Positions 42,116-50,380 of a DNA stretch of 64,000 bases are shown here, in pieces. The position numbers and the translations under genes were made by a program. The first letter of the stretch is position 1; every line of letters starts with the position of its first letter. Source of the DNA: Streptomyces exfoliatus (GTDB taxonomy: Bacteria; Actinomycetota; Actinomycetes; Streptomycetales; Streptomycetaceae); NCBI RefSeq assembly GCF_000725545.1, contig NZ_JNZP01000022.1:1-64000 (forward strand). Direction: 5' to 3'. The notes beneath the pieces are model-generated. The model had not been told where the DNA came from. It searched no databases and was given only the letters and a program-made list of their open reading frames with translations.

Positions 42116-42859
42116 ATGGAGCCCCAGCTGAAGGACGGCGTCACGGACGGGATCGCCACCGTCGTCATCGCCAACCCGGCCAAGCGCAACGCGATGAGCG
42201 CCGGCATGTGGCGCGACCTGCCCGGCGTACTGGACCGGCTCGCCGCCGACCCCGCGGTGCGCGTCCTGGTCCTGACGGGCGAGGGCGACACCTTCTGCGC
42301 CGGCGCGGACATCTCGGCCCTGCGGGAGCCAGGGGACGAGCAGCAGGCGCTCGCGGTACGGGCCGAGGAGGCCCTCGCCGCCTTCCCCAAGCCGACCCTG
42401 GCGGCCGTCCGGGGCTTCTGCGTCGGAGGCGGCAGCCAGCTCGCCGCCGCCTGCGATCTGCGGTTCGCCGAGGAGGGCGCCCGCTTCGGGATCACCCCGT
42501 CGAAGCTCGGCATCGTCTACCCGTCCTCCTCGACCCGCAGGCTCACCGCCCTCGTGGGGCCCTCGGCCGCCAAGTACCTGCTGTTCTCGGGCGAATTGAT
42601 CGACGCGGAGCGGGCACTGCGGACCGGGCTCGTGGACGAGCTGCACCCGGTGGGCGCGCTGGACGCACGGGTGGCCGAGTTCGCCCGGGTGCTGGCCTCG
42701 CGCTCCCTGCTCACCCAGGCCGCGGCCAAGGAGTTCGCCGACGGGCGCCTGGACCGGGACGCCCACTGGGCCGATCAGGCGCGCGGCAGCGGCGACACCG
42801 CGGAGGGGGTCGCCGCCTTCCTGGAACGCCGCGCGCCCCGCTTCACGTACGGGCTCTGA
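42116..42859 (+). CDS. Enoyl-CoA hydratase/isomerase family protein
   Basis: A 247-residue crotonase-fold protein. It carries AVRVLVLTGEGDTFCAGADISAL for the CoA-binding oxyanion hole (near residue 60) and VRGFCVGGGSQLAAACDLRFA near 102. At the place where hydratases usually have Pro-Glu before LG, this protein has FGITPSKLGIVYPSS, so the catalytic Glu is absent and hydratase activity is doubtful. It may be an isomerase or a thioesterase-like member. There is no ribosome-binding site before the ATG, and a TAGCAT hexamer lies 8 bases upstream, so the mRNA may be leaderless. Confidence 0.88.
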   Translation: MEPQLKDGVTDGIATVVIANPAKRNAMSAGMWRDLPGVLDRLAADPAVRVLVLTGEGDTFCAGADISALREPGDEQQALAVRAEEALAAFPKPTLAAVRGFCVGGGSQLAAACDLRFAEEGARFGITPSKLGIVYPSSSTRRLTALVGPSAAKYLLFSGELIDAERALRTGLVDELHPVGALDARVAEFARVLASRSLLTQAAAKEFADGRLDRDAHWADQARGSGDTAEGVAAFLERRAPRFTYGL

Positions 42860-42862
42860 GCG

Positions 42863-43507
42863 TCAGTCCTCCCGGACGAGCGACTCGGTGGGCCGTCCAC
42901 GCCACCGGGCGACGATCTCGGCCGGGGCCTTCTCCGGCGAGCCCGCGTCGTACGGGGGCTGCGGGTCGTACTCGGTGAGCAGCTGGATCGTCTGGGCGGT
43001 CTCGTCGCCGGCGATCCGGCCGAGCAGGTGCAGCGCCATGTCGATGCCGGAGGAGACCCCGGCCGCCGTGACGTACTTGCCGTCGAAGACGACCCGCTCG
43101 CCGGTGGGCTCGACCCCCAGCGCCCTGAGCTCCTCGTAGGCGAGCCAGTGGGTGGTGGCGCGACGGCCGTCGAGGACTCCGGCGGCGGCCAGGAGCAGGG
43201 AACCCGTGCAGACCGAGGTGGTCCAGGTGCTGGTCTCGTCGGCGGTGCGCAGCCAGGCCTGGATCTCCGGGTCGTTCATGGCCTGCCGGGAGTCGGGCCC
43301 GCCGGGCACCAGGACGATGTCCGGACGCGGGACCTCGGCGAGGGTCCTGTCGGCGACAAGGGCGAGGCTGCCCTGGTCGTTGCGGACGGGCCCGGTCTCC
43401 TTGGCCACGAAGACGGTCTCGGCTCCCGGCAGGCGGGCGAGGAGTTCGTACGGCCCGACGGCGTCGAGCGTGGTGAAGCCCGGGTAGAGCAGGACGGCGA
43501 TCTGCAC
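42863..43507 (-). CDS. DJ-1/PfpI family protein (isonitrile-hydratase-like)
   Basis: A 214-residue protein starting at GTG 43507 after AAGGG. The nucleophile elbow TTSVCTGSLLLAAAGVLDG contains the conserved Cys near residue 100. ATTHWLAYEELRALG and TAAGVSSGIDMALHL match the class I glutamine-amidotransferase-like domain of GlxA regulators and isonitrile hydratases. It lacks a DNA-binding domain. The next gene encodes a paralogous domain fused to AraC-type helices, so this pair probably arose by duplication, with the regulator controlling the enzyme (12-base gap, same strand). Confidence 0.9.
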   Translation of the reverse strand: MQIAVLLYPGFTTLDAVGPYELLARLPGAETVFVAKETGPVRNDQGSLALVADRTLAEVPRPDIVLVPGGPDSRQAMNDPEIQAWLRTADETSTWTTSVCTGSLLLAAAGVLDGRRATTHWLAYEELRALGVEPTGERVVFDGKYVTAAGVSSGIDMALHLLGRIAGDETAQTIQLLTEYDPQPPYDAGSPEKAPAEIVARWRGRPTESLVRED

Positions 43508-43518
43508 GGTGGTCCCTT

Positions 43519-44511
43519 TCAGTCGTTTCGTGTGACGGGTGACGTGACGGGTGAGTGGAAGCGGCGGCGGTACTCCGCCGGGGCGGTCCCCAGGGCCCTG
43601 AGGAAGGCGCGGCGCATCGTCTCGGGGGTGCCGTAGCCCGCGGCACGGGCGACTTCCTCGACACCCCGCGAGGTCTCCTCCAGGAGCCGGCGGGCGTGTT
43701 CGAGCCTGACCCGGTCGACGTAGCGGCCCGGCGGGGTGCCGGTCTCCTCGTGGAAGGCGCGGGCGAAGTGGCGGGGCGAGAGCCGGGCGCGGGCGGCGAG
43801 CGCCTCGACGGAGAGGTCGGCCCCGGGGTGTTCGGTGATCCACTGCTGGAGGTCGCGCAGTGGCTCCCGGCGGGCGGTCTGCGCGGACAGCTGGGCGCTG
43901 AACTGGGCCTGGTTGCCAGGCCGGCGCAGGAAGACGACCAGGTGGCGGGCGACGGTGAGGGCCACGTCCCGGCCGAGGTCCTCCTCGACGAGGGCGAGCG
44001 CCAGGTCGATGCCCGACGTGACGCCGGCGGAGGTGGAGAGCCGTCCTTCCCGTACGAAGATGGGGTCCGGGTCCACCTCGACCTCGGGGTGGCGGCGGGC
44101 GAGGTGCTCGCAGGCGGCCCAGTGGGTCGTGGCCCGGTGCCCGTCGAGGAGCCCCGCCTCGGCGAGGAGCAGCGCGCCGGTGCAGACGGAGACCAGGCGC
44201 TCGGCGCGCGGGGCGTGGACGCGCAGCCAGTCGATCAGGGCGGGGTCGGGGTGGCGGGTGCCCTCGCCGCCGGGTACGACGAGGGTGTGCGGAGGCCTGT
44301 CGGCGACGGCTTCGGCGAGCGTGGTGTCGGGGAGGACGCGCAGCCCGCTGTGGGTGCGGACCGGCCCGCCGTCCAGGGAGGCGGTGCGGAGGGGGTACGC
44401 GGACGGATCCCCGGCGGCGCGGGCGGCACCGGCGAACACCTCGTAGGGGCCGGTGACATCGAGGCTCTGGACGTCGTCGAAGAGGACGACGAGAACGGGT
44501 CGCTGCGTCAT
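43519..44511 (-). CDS. GlxA-type AraC family transcriptional regulator
   Basis: A 330-residue protein. An N-terminal DJ-1/PfpI-like domain (VLFDDVQSLDVTGPYEV, VSVCTGALLLAEAGLLDG with the Cys near residue 108, STSAGVTSGIDLALALVE) covers about residues 1-190. The C-terminal AraC domain holds two helix-turn-helix units (LSVEALAARARLSPRHFARAF near 245 and VEEVARAAGYGTPETMRRAF near 290). It is an activator or repressor sensing a small molecule, and by position it likely governs the downstream DJ-1 enzyme gene. Confidence 0.93.
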   Translation of the reverse strand: MTQRPVLVVLFDDVQSLDVTGPYEVFAGAARAAGDPSAYPLRTASLDGGPVRTHSGLRVLPDTTLAEAVADRPPHTLVVPGGEGTRHPDPALIDWLRVHAPRAERLVSVCTGALLLAEAGLLDGHRATTHWAACEHLARRHPEVEVDPDPIFVREGRLSTSAGVTSGIDLALALVEEDLGRDVALTVARHLVVFLRRPGNQAQFSAQLSAQTARREPLRDLQQWITEHPGADLSVEALAARARLSPRHFARAFHEETGTPPGRYVDRVRLEHARRLLEETSRGVEEVARAAGYGTPETMRRAFLRALGTAPAEYRRRFHSPVTSPVTRND

Positions 44512-44609
44512 GCCTCCATCCTTCGCGGCGGCGGCGACGTCCGCAATGACGGGTAACCCACCTTTCCTGCCATCGCGGCAGACCGTCGGCGCCCCGCCCG
44601 TTCCCGTCG

Positions 44610-44625
44610 TACCGACCAGTCGGTA
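44610..44625. promoter_or_regulatory. Palindromic TetR-type operator over the SCO6745-type promoter
   Basis: TACCGAC and GTCGGTA are perfect arms around CA. The site ends 11 bases before the ATG at 44637 and abuts TAACGT. This sequence class is a typical TetR-family operator. No TetR gene is adjacent, so the regulator acts from elsewhere. Confidence 0.65.
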
Positions 44626-44636
44626 ACGTTCGGCCC

Positions 44637-45503
44637 ATGACGACCTCTCTCCCCCCGCGCGCCGGACGCCGTTGCCACAACGTCGTCAACACGGTGCACT
44701 CCACGCTCTACTTCTCGCCCGACCTCGACCGCGAGCTCGGCGCCCTCGGCGTCACCGACCCCACCGCGGCGCGACTCGCCGCGCGCAGCGCCGCCCTCGG
44801 CGCGGTCGGCGCCGGCACCGTCGCCGCGACCTTCTACAACTACAACCACGGGCTGCTCGCCCGGCACCTCCCCGCCGTCTGGGAGACCGCCTCCCCCGCC
44901 GCCGTCCTCGACGCGCGGCTGCGCGCCGTCGACGCGACCCTGCGCCGGGTGCTCGGCGAGGAGACGGTCGCCTCCCCGGAGATGGCCGAGGCCGCCGAGC
45001 TCGCCCTGCGCGCCGCCGAGGCCTGCACCCGGCACGCCCGCCCGCTCTACGCGGCCAACGCCGACCTGCCCGTGCCGGACGCCCCCCACCTCGCCTACTG
45101 GCACGCCGCGACCCTGCTGCGCGAACACCGGGGCGACGGTCACCTCACGGCCCTGCTCTCGCTGGGCCTCGACCCGGTCGAGGCGGTCGTCTCGCACACG
45201 GCGACCGGCAAGGCCATGAGCCCGCGCTGGTTCCTGAGCAGCCGCGGCTGGCGGCGCGCCGACTGGGACGCTGCGGCCGAGCGGCTGCGGGAGCGCGGCC
45301 TGCTCGACGCCGAGGGCGAGCTGACGGAGTCCGGCACCCGGCTGCGGGAGGAGCTGGAGGAGATCACGGACCGGCTGGACACCGCCCCGTACGAGCACCT
45401 CGGCATCGCGGGCGTCGAGCGGCTCACCGGCCTGGCGCGCGACTTCGCCGTCTCGGCGGCCGGCGCGGGCGCCTTCCCCGCGGACCTGATCAGCAAGGGC
45501 TGA
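44637..45503 (+). CDS. SCO6745 family protein
   Basis: A 288-residue protein lacking signal or membrane segments. It begins RCHNVVNTVHSTLYFSPDL and continues as helices with conserved blocks FYNYNHGLLARHLPAVW and LLREHRGDGHLTALL. HTATGKAMSPRWFLSSRGW and ERGLLDAEGELTESGTRLREEL look like a winged helix near residues 190-250. The family is named after an S. coelicolor gene and its function is unknown. A DNA-binding or regulatory role is suggested only by the C-terminal winged-helix-like text. The ATG lacks an obvious ribosome-binding site, so a leaderless message is possible. Confidence 0.85.
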   Translation: MTTSLPPRAGRRCHNVVNTVHSTLYFSPDLDRELGALGVTDPTAARLAARSAALGAVGAGTVAATFYNYNHGLLARHLPAVWETASPAAVLDARLRAVDATLRRVLGEETVASPEMAEAAELALRAAEACTRHARPLYAANADLPVPDAPHLAYWHAATLLREHRGDGHLTALLSLGLDPVEAVVSHTATGKAMSPRWFLSSRGWRRADWDAAAERLRERGLLDAEGELTESGTRLREELEEITDRLDTAPYEHLGIAGVERLTGLARDFAVSAAGAGAFPADLISKG

Positions 45504-45572
45504 GCCGATCCGATCGGCACGGGCCGGGGCGCGCGGGAACCGGCGGCGAACGCCCGGGGACGCGCGCGGGAC

Positions 45573-45603
45573 GGGTCGGTTACCGCGTACGGGTGACCGA
45601 CCC
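45573..45603. repeat. Inverted repeat between the SCO6745-type gene and tex
   Basis: GGGTCGGTTACC pairs with GGTGACCGACCC apart from one position, over a seven-base spacer. It could terminate the upstream gene or lie in the tex promoter. Confidence 0.45.
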
Positions 45604-45653
45604 GGCACAATGCACTCGCAAGCTTGAGGCACGAGAAGGCGAGTCGGGACACC

Positions 45654-48110
45654 GTGACGACGTCCATCGAAGCAAGGATCGCCGAGGAACTCGGCGTACG
45701 CGAGCGACAGGTGAAGGCAGCCGTCGAGCTGCTCGACGGCGGTTCGACCGTGCCGTTCATCGCGCGCTACCGCAAGGAAGCGACGGAGATGCTCGACGAC
45801 GCGCAGCTGCGCACGCTCGAGGAGCGACTGCGCTATCTGCGCGAGCTGGAGGACCGCCGGTCGGCGATCCTCGACTCCGTACGCGAGCAGGGGAAGCTGA
45901 CGGAGGAGCTGGAAGCCCGGATCCGGGCCGCCGACACCAAGGCGCGCCTCGAGGACATCTACCTGCCCTTCAAGCCGAAGCGGCGGACCAAGGCCCAGAT
46001 CGCCCGCGAGGCCGGTCTCGAACCGCTGGCGGAGGGGCTGCTCGCCGACCCGTCGGTGGAGCCGGCGGCCGCCGCCGCGGCCTTCGTGAACGCGGACAAG
46101 GGCGTCGCGGACGCCGCCGCGGCCCTGGAGGGCGCGCGGGCGATCCTCGCCGAGAAGTTCTCCGAGGACGCCGACCTCATCGGCGACCTGCGGGAGCGGA
46201 TGTGGGGCAGGGGCCGGCTGGTGGCCAAGGTGCGGGACGGCCAGGAGGAGGCGGGGTCGAAGTTCGCCGACTACTTCGACTTCACCGAGCCCTTCACCGC
46301 CCTGCCCTCCCACCGGGTGCTCGCCATGCTGCGCGGCGAGAAGGAGGACGTGCTCAGCCTGGACCTGGAGCCGGAGGAACCCACGGAGGGACCTTCCTCG
46401 TACGAGGGGATCGTCGCGCACCGCTTCGGGGTCTCCGACCGGGGGCGCCCCGGGGACAAGTGGCTCCAGGACACGGTCCGCTGGGCCTGGCGGACCCGCA
46501 TCCTCGTCCACCTCGGGATCGACCTGCGGCTGCGGCTGCGGACGGCGGCGGAGGACGAGGCGGTCCGGGTCTTCGCGGCGAACCTGCGCGATCTGCTGCT
46601 CGCCGCGCCGGCCGGCACCCGGGCGACGCTGGGCCTCGACCCCGGCTTCCGTACGGGCGTGAAGGTCGCCGTGGTCGACGCGACCGGCAAGGTCGTGGCC
46701 ACCGACACGATCTATCCGCACGTGCCCGCCAACAAGTGGGACCAGGCGCTGGACCGGCTGGCACGGCTGGCGAAGGAGCACGCGGTCGAGCTGGTCGCGA
46801 TCGGCAACGGCACGGCCTCCCGCGAGACCGACAAGCTGGCGGCCGAACTCCTGGCCAAGCACCCCGAGCTGAAGCTGACCAAGGTGATGGTCTCGGAGGC
46901 GGGCGCCTCGGTCTACTCGGCCTCCGCCTTCGCCTCGCAGGAACTCCCGGACCTCGACGTGTCGTTGCGCGGAGCCGTGTCCATCGCCCGGCGGCTCCAG
47001 GACCCGCTGGCGGAGCTGGTGAAGATCGACCCGAAGTCCATCGGCGTCGGCCAGTACCAGCACGACCTGGCCGAGGTGAAGCTCTCGCGCTCCCTCGACG
47101 CGGTCGTCGAAGACTGTGTGAACGGCGTCGGCGTCGACGTCAACACGGCCTCCACGCCGCTCCTCTCCCGGGTCTCCGGCATCAGCTCCGGCCTCGCGGA
47201 GAACATCGTCGCGCACCGGGACGCCAACGGCCCCTTCCGCTCCCGCAGGGCGCTCAAGGACGTGGCGCGGCTCGGCCCGAAGGCGTACGAGCAGTGCGCG
47301 GGCTTCCTGCGCATCCGGGACGGCGACGACCCGCTCGACTCCTCGTCCGTGCACCCGGAGGCGTACCCGGTGGTGCGCCGGATGGTGAAGGCGACGGGCG
47401 GCGAGGTCGCGGCGCTGATCGGCGACACGGGCAGGCTGCGCTCGCTGCGGGCGGACGACTTCGTCGACGAGACCTTCGGTCTGCCGACGGTGACGGACAT
47501 CCTGCGCGAGCTGGAGAAGCCGGGCCGTGACCCGCGTCCGGCGTTCAAGACGGCCACCTTCAAGGAGGGCGTCGAGAAGATCGGCGACCTGGAGCCCGGC
47601 ATGATCCTCGAAGGGGTCGTCACCAACGTGGCCGCCTTCGGGGCCTTCGTGGACATCGGCGTGCACCAGGACGGGCTGGTGCACGTGTCGGCGATGTCCA
47701 GGACGTTCGTCAAGGACCCGCGCGACGTGGTGAAGCCCGGCGACGTGGTCCGGGTGAAGGTCCAGGACGTGGACATCCCGCGCAAGCGGATCTCGCTGAC
47801 GCTGCGGCTCGACGACGAGGCGGGCACGGACGGCCAGGGCGGCGCGCCCAGGCGCGAGCGGGGCGAGCGGGGTGGCGACCGCTCCGGGCGGCCGCCGCAG
47901 CAGCGCCAGGGCGGTGGCGGCCGGGGCGGCCAGGGCGGACGGAACACCCAGGGCGGACAGGGCGGCCAGGGGGCCGGCACGGGCCGGGGCGGACAGTCCG
48001 ACCGGGGCGGCCGGGACCGCTCCCCCGCCGCCGCGCCCGCCAACAGCGCGATGGCCGACGCCCTCCGCAAGGCCGGCCTCCTGGGCGAGGGCGGCGGGAA
48101 GCGCCGATAA
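45654..48110 (+). CDS. tex: Tex-family transcription accessory protein
   Basis: An 818-residue RNA-binding protein. The start is the GTG at 45654 (VTTSIEARIAEELG). Domains are the Tex N-terminal helices (residues 1-320) and a YqgF/RNase H-like domain near 320 (TLGLDPGFRTGVKVAVVD). HhH repeats lie near 500 (VSGISSGLAENIVAHRD) and an S1 domain near 645 (ILEGVVTNVAAFGAFVDIG, then DGLVHVSAMS). The last 90 residues are Arg/Gly-rich, longer than in E. coli Tex, and probably bind RNA nonspecifically. Tex affects transcription and RNA stability. Monocistronic. Confidence 0.96.
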   Translation: MTTSIEARIAEELGVRERQVKAAVELLDGGSTVPFIARYRKEATEMLDDAQLRTLEERLRYLRELEDRRSAILDSVREQGKLTEELEARIRAADTKARLEDIYLPFKPKRRTKAQIAREAGLEPLAEGLLADPSVEPAAAAAAFVNADKGVADAAAALEGARAILAEKFSEDADLIGDLRERMWGRGRLVAKVRDGQEEAGSKFADYFDFTEPFTALPSHRVLAMLRGEKEDVLSLDLEPEEPTEGPSSYEGIVAHRFGVSDRGRPGDKWLQDTVRWAWRTRILVHLGIDLRLRLRTAAEDEAVRVFAANLRDLLLAAPAGTRATLGLDPGFRTGVKVAVVDATGKVVATDTIYPHVPANKWDQALDRLARLAKEHAVELVAIGNGTASRETDKLAAELLAKHPELKLTKVMVSEAGASVYSASAFASQELPDLDVSLRGAVSIARRLQDPLAELVKIDPKSIGVGQYQHDLAEVKLSRSLDAVVEDCVNGVGVDVNTASTPLLSRVSGISSGLAENIVAHRDANGPFRSRRALKDVARLGPKAYEQCAGFLRIRDGDDPLDSSSVHPEAYPVVRRMVKATGGEVAALIGDTGRLRSLRADDFVDETFGLPTVTDILRELEKPGRDPRPAFKTATFKEGVEKIGDLEPGMILEGVVTNVAAFGAFVDIGVHQDGLVHVSAMSRTFVKDPRDVVKPGDVVRVKVQDVDIPRKRISLTLRLDDEAGTDGQGGAPRRERGERGGDRSGRPPQQRQGGGGRGGQGGRNTQGGQGGQGAGTGRGGQSDRGGRDRSPAAAPANSAMADALRKAGLLGEGGGKRR

Positions 48111-48319
48111 GGACGCACGGGTCGGAGGCGACATCCGACCGGAGTGCCTGAGTCGTCCCCGTACGCCCGGACAGGGCGACGGGGACGACGTGGTGTGAAC
48201 GGGTCATCGCACGGAGTCGCCCGTTTTGCCCATTGACGCGCACAGGACAGGCCATCATGATCATCTTCGGCCTCCACGGGGGGCGCACGATGCTCCTGCT
48301 CCTGGAGGTTCCAGCAACC

Positions 48320-48775
48320 ATGAAGCGCGCGATCGCAAAGATGGCGACGGTCTCGGCCGCCGCGATGACCATGGCCCTCGTCCCGCTCGCGGGCACCTCG
48401 TACGCCGCCGGCTGCTACGGCGCCGGCTGCGACAACCGCGGCCCCGTCTCGATGGGCTGTGACGCCGACGCCGTCACCAAGGGCAGCGCCACGTCCCGCA
48501 CCCACTCCGGTCTCAGGGTCGAGCTGCGCTGGTCCCCCACCTGCCAGGCGGCCTGGGCCCGCGTCACCGCCACCGGTGAGCAGTGGTGGGAGCGGTACGG
48601 CCACATCGAGAAGTGGTCGGGCGCCGGCACCGGGTTCCAGCGCAGCCTCCAGGTGACGTTCCCCAACCCGGGCACGGACTGGACCAACATGCTGGGCAGC
48701 CCCACCGCCTACTACCGCGCCTGCATCAGCGACCCCGCCGCCACGAACGACGTGGACTGCACCCCCTTCTGGTAG
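48320..48775 (+). CDS. Secreted DUF2690 family protein, copy 1
   Basis: A 151-residue protein. GGAGG is 11 bases before the ATG at 48320. An in-frame longer start at 48233 is unlikely. The signal peptide is KRAIAKMATVSAAAMTMALVPLAG with Ala-x-Ala near SYA/AG. The mature part has GCYGAGCDNRGP, GCDADAVT, RVELRWSPTCQAAWARV and HIEKWSGAGTGF, typical of DUF2690 (YjfA-like). Six cysteines probably form disulfides. Function unknown. It is first of three tandem paralogues with shared leader sequence. Confidence 0.9.
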   Translation: MKRAIAKMATVSAAAMTMALVPLAGTSYAAGCYGAGCDNRGPVSMGCDADAVTKGSATSRTHSGLRVELRWSPTCQAAWARVTATGEQWWERYGHIEKWSGAGTGFQRSLQVTFPNPGTDWTNMLGSPTAYYRACISDPAATNDVDCTPFW

Positions 48776-48911
48776 ACCGCCACCCCCGCACCGCCGCCGA
48801 TCGGCAGCCGATCCGAGCAGACATTGACGCGGGCATGCCAAGCAACCATGATCGGCTCCGGCCTCCGCGGAGGCCGCATCCCGTTCCTGCTTCCGAAGGT
48901 GGAAACAAGAG

Positions 48912-49364
48912 ATGAAGCGCGTCCTCGCCAAGATGGCCACGGTCTCCGCCGCCGCACTGACCATGACGCTGGTCCCGCTGGCCGGCACCTCGTACGCCGC
49001 CGGCTGCTACGGCGCCGGCTGCGACAACCTCGGCCCCGTCTCCCAGAGCTGCGACGGCGACGCCGTCACCAAGGCGACCGCATACGCCGACGGCAGCCTC
49101 AAGGCCGAGCTGCGCTGGTCGCCCGCGTGTCAGGCGGCCTGGGTGCGCGTCACCGACCCGTCGGGCCCCAACGCCTGGTGGCCCAAGTACGGCTACATCG
49201 AGAAGTGGTCGAGCTACGGCAGCGGCTTTCTGCGCAGCCTCCAGGTCACCTTCCCCGACCCGGGCAGCGACTGGTCGAACATGCTCGGCGGCAGCAGCTA
49301 CTACTACCGCGTCTGCATCAAGGACTCCGGCACGAACCACGTCGACTGCAGCACCTTCTGGTAG
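48912..49364 (+). CDS. Secreted DUF2690 family protein, copy 2
   Basis: A 150-residue paralogue, about 70% identical by eye. The signal peptide KRVLAKMATVSAAALTMTLV ends near the same SYAAG site, and the mature protein retains GCYGAGCDNLGP, LRWSPACQAAWVRV, YIEKWSSYG and the final CSTFW. The 80-base leader resembles that of copy 1 and contains a palindrome GGCCTCCGCGGAGGCC (48859-48874). The gene was duplicated with its 5' region. It may share a message with the third copy, 64 bases downstream. Confidence 0.9.
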   Translation: MKRVLAKMATVSAAALTMTLVPLAGTSYAAGCYGAGCDNLGPVSQSCDGDAVTKATAYADGSLKAELRWSPACQAAWVRVTDPSGPNAWWPKYGYIEKWSSYGSGFLRSLQVTFPDPGSDWSNMLGGSSYYYRVCIKDSGTNHVDCSTFW

Positions 49365-49428
49365 ACCGCGGCCCGCGCGTCCACGTGAACGAAGCCACTT
49401 CTCACCCCCGGAAGAAGAGAAACAGCAG

Positions 49429-49878
49429 ATGAAGCGCATGATCGCCAAGATGGCGGGCGTCGCGGCCGCGGCGATGACCATGGCCCTGGTCCCGCTCGCG
49501 GGCACCTCGTACGCGGCCGGCTGCTCCGGCTCCGGCTGCGACAACCTCGGCCCCGTCTCGCAGGGCTGCGACGCCGGCGCCGTGACGTATCGGACCGCCA
49601 CCGCCGACGGCGGCCTCAAGGCCGAGCTGCGCTGGTCCTCCACGTGCCAGGCCGGCTGGGTCCGCGTCACCGACTCCTCCGGCGGCCAGTGGTGGCCCAA
49701 GTACGGCTACATCGAGAAGTGGTCGGGCGCCGGCACCGGCTTCATACGCAGCCTCAGTGTCACCTTCCCCAACCCGGGCAGCGACTGGTCGAACATGCTC
49801 GGCGGCGGCAGCTACTACTACCGCGTCTGCATCAAGGACTCCGGCACGGGCGACGTCGACTGCAGCACCTTCTGGTAG
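49429..49878 (+). CDS. Secreted DUF2690 family protein, copy 3
   Basis: A 149-residue paralogue most like copy 2. The signal peptide is KRMIAKMAGVAAAAMTMALV. The mature part is GCSGSGCDNLGP, LRWSSTCQAGWVRV, YGYIEKWSGAGTGF and a closing CSTFW. In the cluster the third copy lacks the conserved leader of copies 1 and 2, and GGAAGAAGAGAAACAGCAG precedes its ATG. A hairpin follows the stop. Such secreted families may act as surface or sporulation-related proteins, but nothing here shows that. Confidence 0.9.
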   Translation: MKRMIAKMAGVAAAAMTMALVPLAGTSYAAGCSGSGCDNLGPVSQGCDAGAVTYRTATADGGLKAELRWSSTCQAGWVRVTDSSGGQWWPKYGYIEKWSGAGTGFIRSLSVTFPNPGSDWSNMLGGGSYYYRVCIKDSGTGDVDCSTFW

Positions 49879-49905
49879 ACCGCCGACCCCCACGTCCGCG
49901 TGAAC

Positions 49906-49934
49906 GAGGCCACAGCCCACCGGGCCGTGGCCTC
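49906..49934 (+). terminator. Hairpin after the third DUF2690 gene
   Basis: GAGGCCACAGCCC pairs with GGGCCGTGGCCTC with one mismatch over a three-base loop, 28 bases past the stop. Confidence 0.7.
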
Positions 49935-49971
49935 TTCGCGTACGCCTCTTCGCGTACGCCTCTTCGTTTAC
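49930..49971. repeat. Three tandem 14-base repeats
   Basis: The unit GCCTCTTCGCGTAC occurs twice exactly, then as GCCTCTTCGTTTAC, next to the stop of the 133-aa gene and overlapping the terminator arm. It looks like replication slippage. Confidence 0.8.
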
Positions 49972-49978
49972 GTCCCGG

Positions 49979-50380
49979 CTACGGCAGGAAGCGCAGCGCC
50001 CAGTCGGCCCGGTTGGCGACGGAGAGGTCGTCGTCCTCCGTGAGCGGCTGGAGGAGACCGCGGGCCGTCCCGGGGTCCGCCTGGACGAGGTCGACGATCT
50101 CGGCGGCCAGGCCGTCCTGGTCGTCACCGAGATCGACGGCGGAGGCGCGGATCAGGGTGGGGAGGGCGTCCGGGCCGCCGATGGCGGCGACGACACCACC
50201 GAGGAGTTCCCGGGCGTAGGCGTTCCGTTCGGTGAGGGCGCGGTCCAGCTCGGCCTGGAGGCGGGGCAGGAGACCGGCATCGCCCGAGGCCGCGATCTCG
50301 TCGGCGAGGTCGATCGTCTCGTCGACGTCCGCGTCGAGATCGTCCAGCATCTCGGTCAGCCGGGTCAGTAGGTCGGTCAT
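49979..50380 (-). CDS. Hypothetical helical protein, ComB operon
   Basis: A 133-residue acidic protein with alternating helices (LTRLTEMLDDLDADVDETIDLA, LLPRLQAELDRALTERNAYA, GLAAEIVDLVQADPG, LLQPLTEDDDLSVANRADWALRFL). The pattern suggests HEAT-like or similar solenoid repeats. No catalytic motif. Its ATG overlaps the end of the phosphatase gene (ATGA), so it is the last gene of a three-gene operon after the ABC-F and ComB-like genes. Function unknown. Confidence 0.8.
   Translation of the reverse strand: MTDLLTRLTEMLDDLDADVDETIDLADEIAASGDAGLLPRLQAELDRALTERNAYARELLGGVVAAIGGPDALPTLIRASAVDLGDDQDGLAAEIVDLVQADPGTARGLLQPLTEDDDLSVANRADWALRFLP

Noticed and set aside
44508..48134. A very long minus-strand reading frame opposite tex
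   Set aside because: High GC at third positions keeps antisense frames open. The text is Arg/Gly/Pro-biased with no domain, while the plus strand encodes intact Tex.
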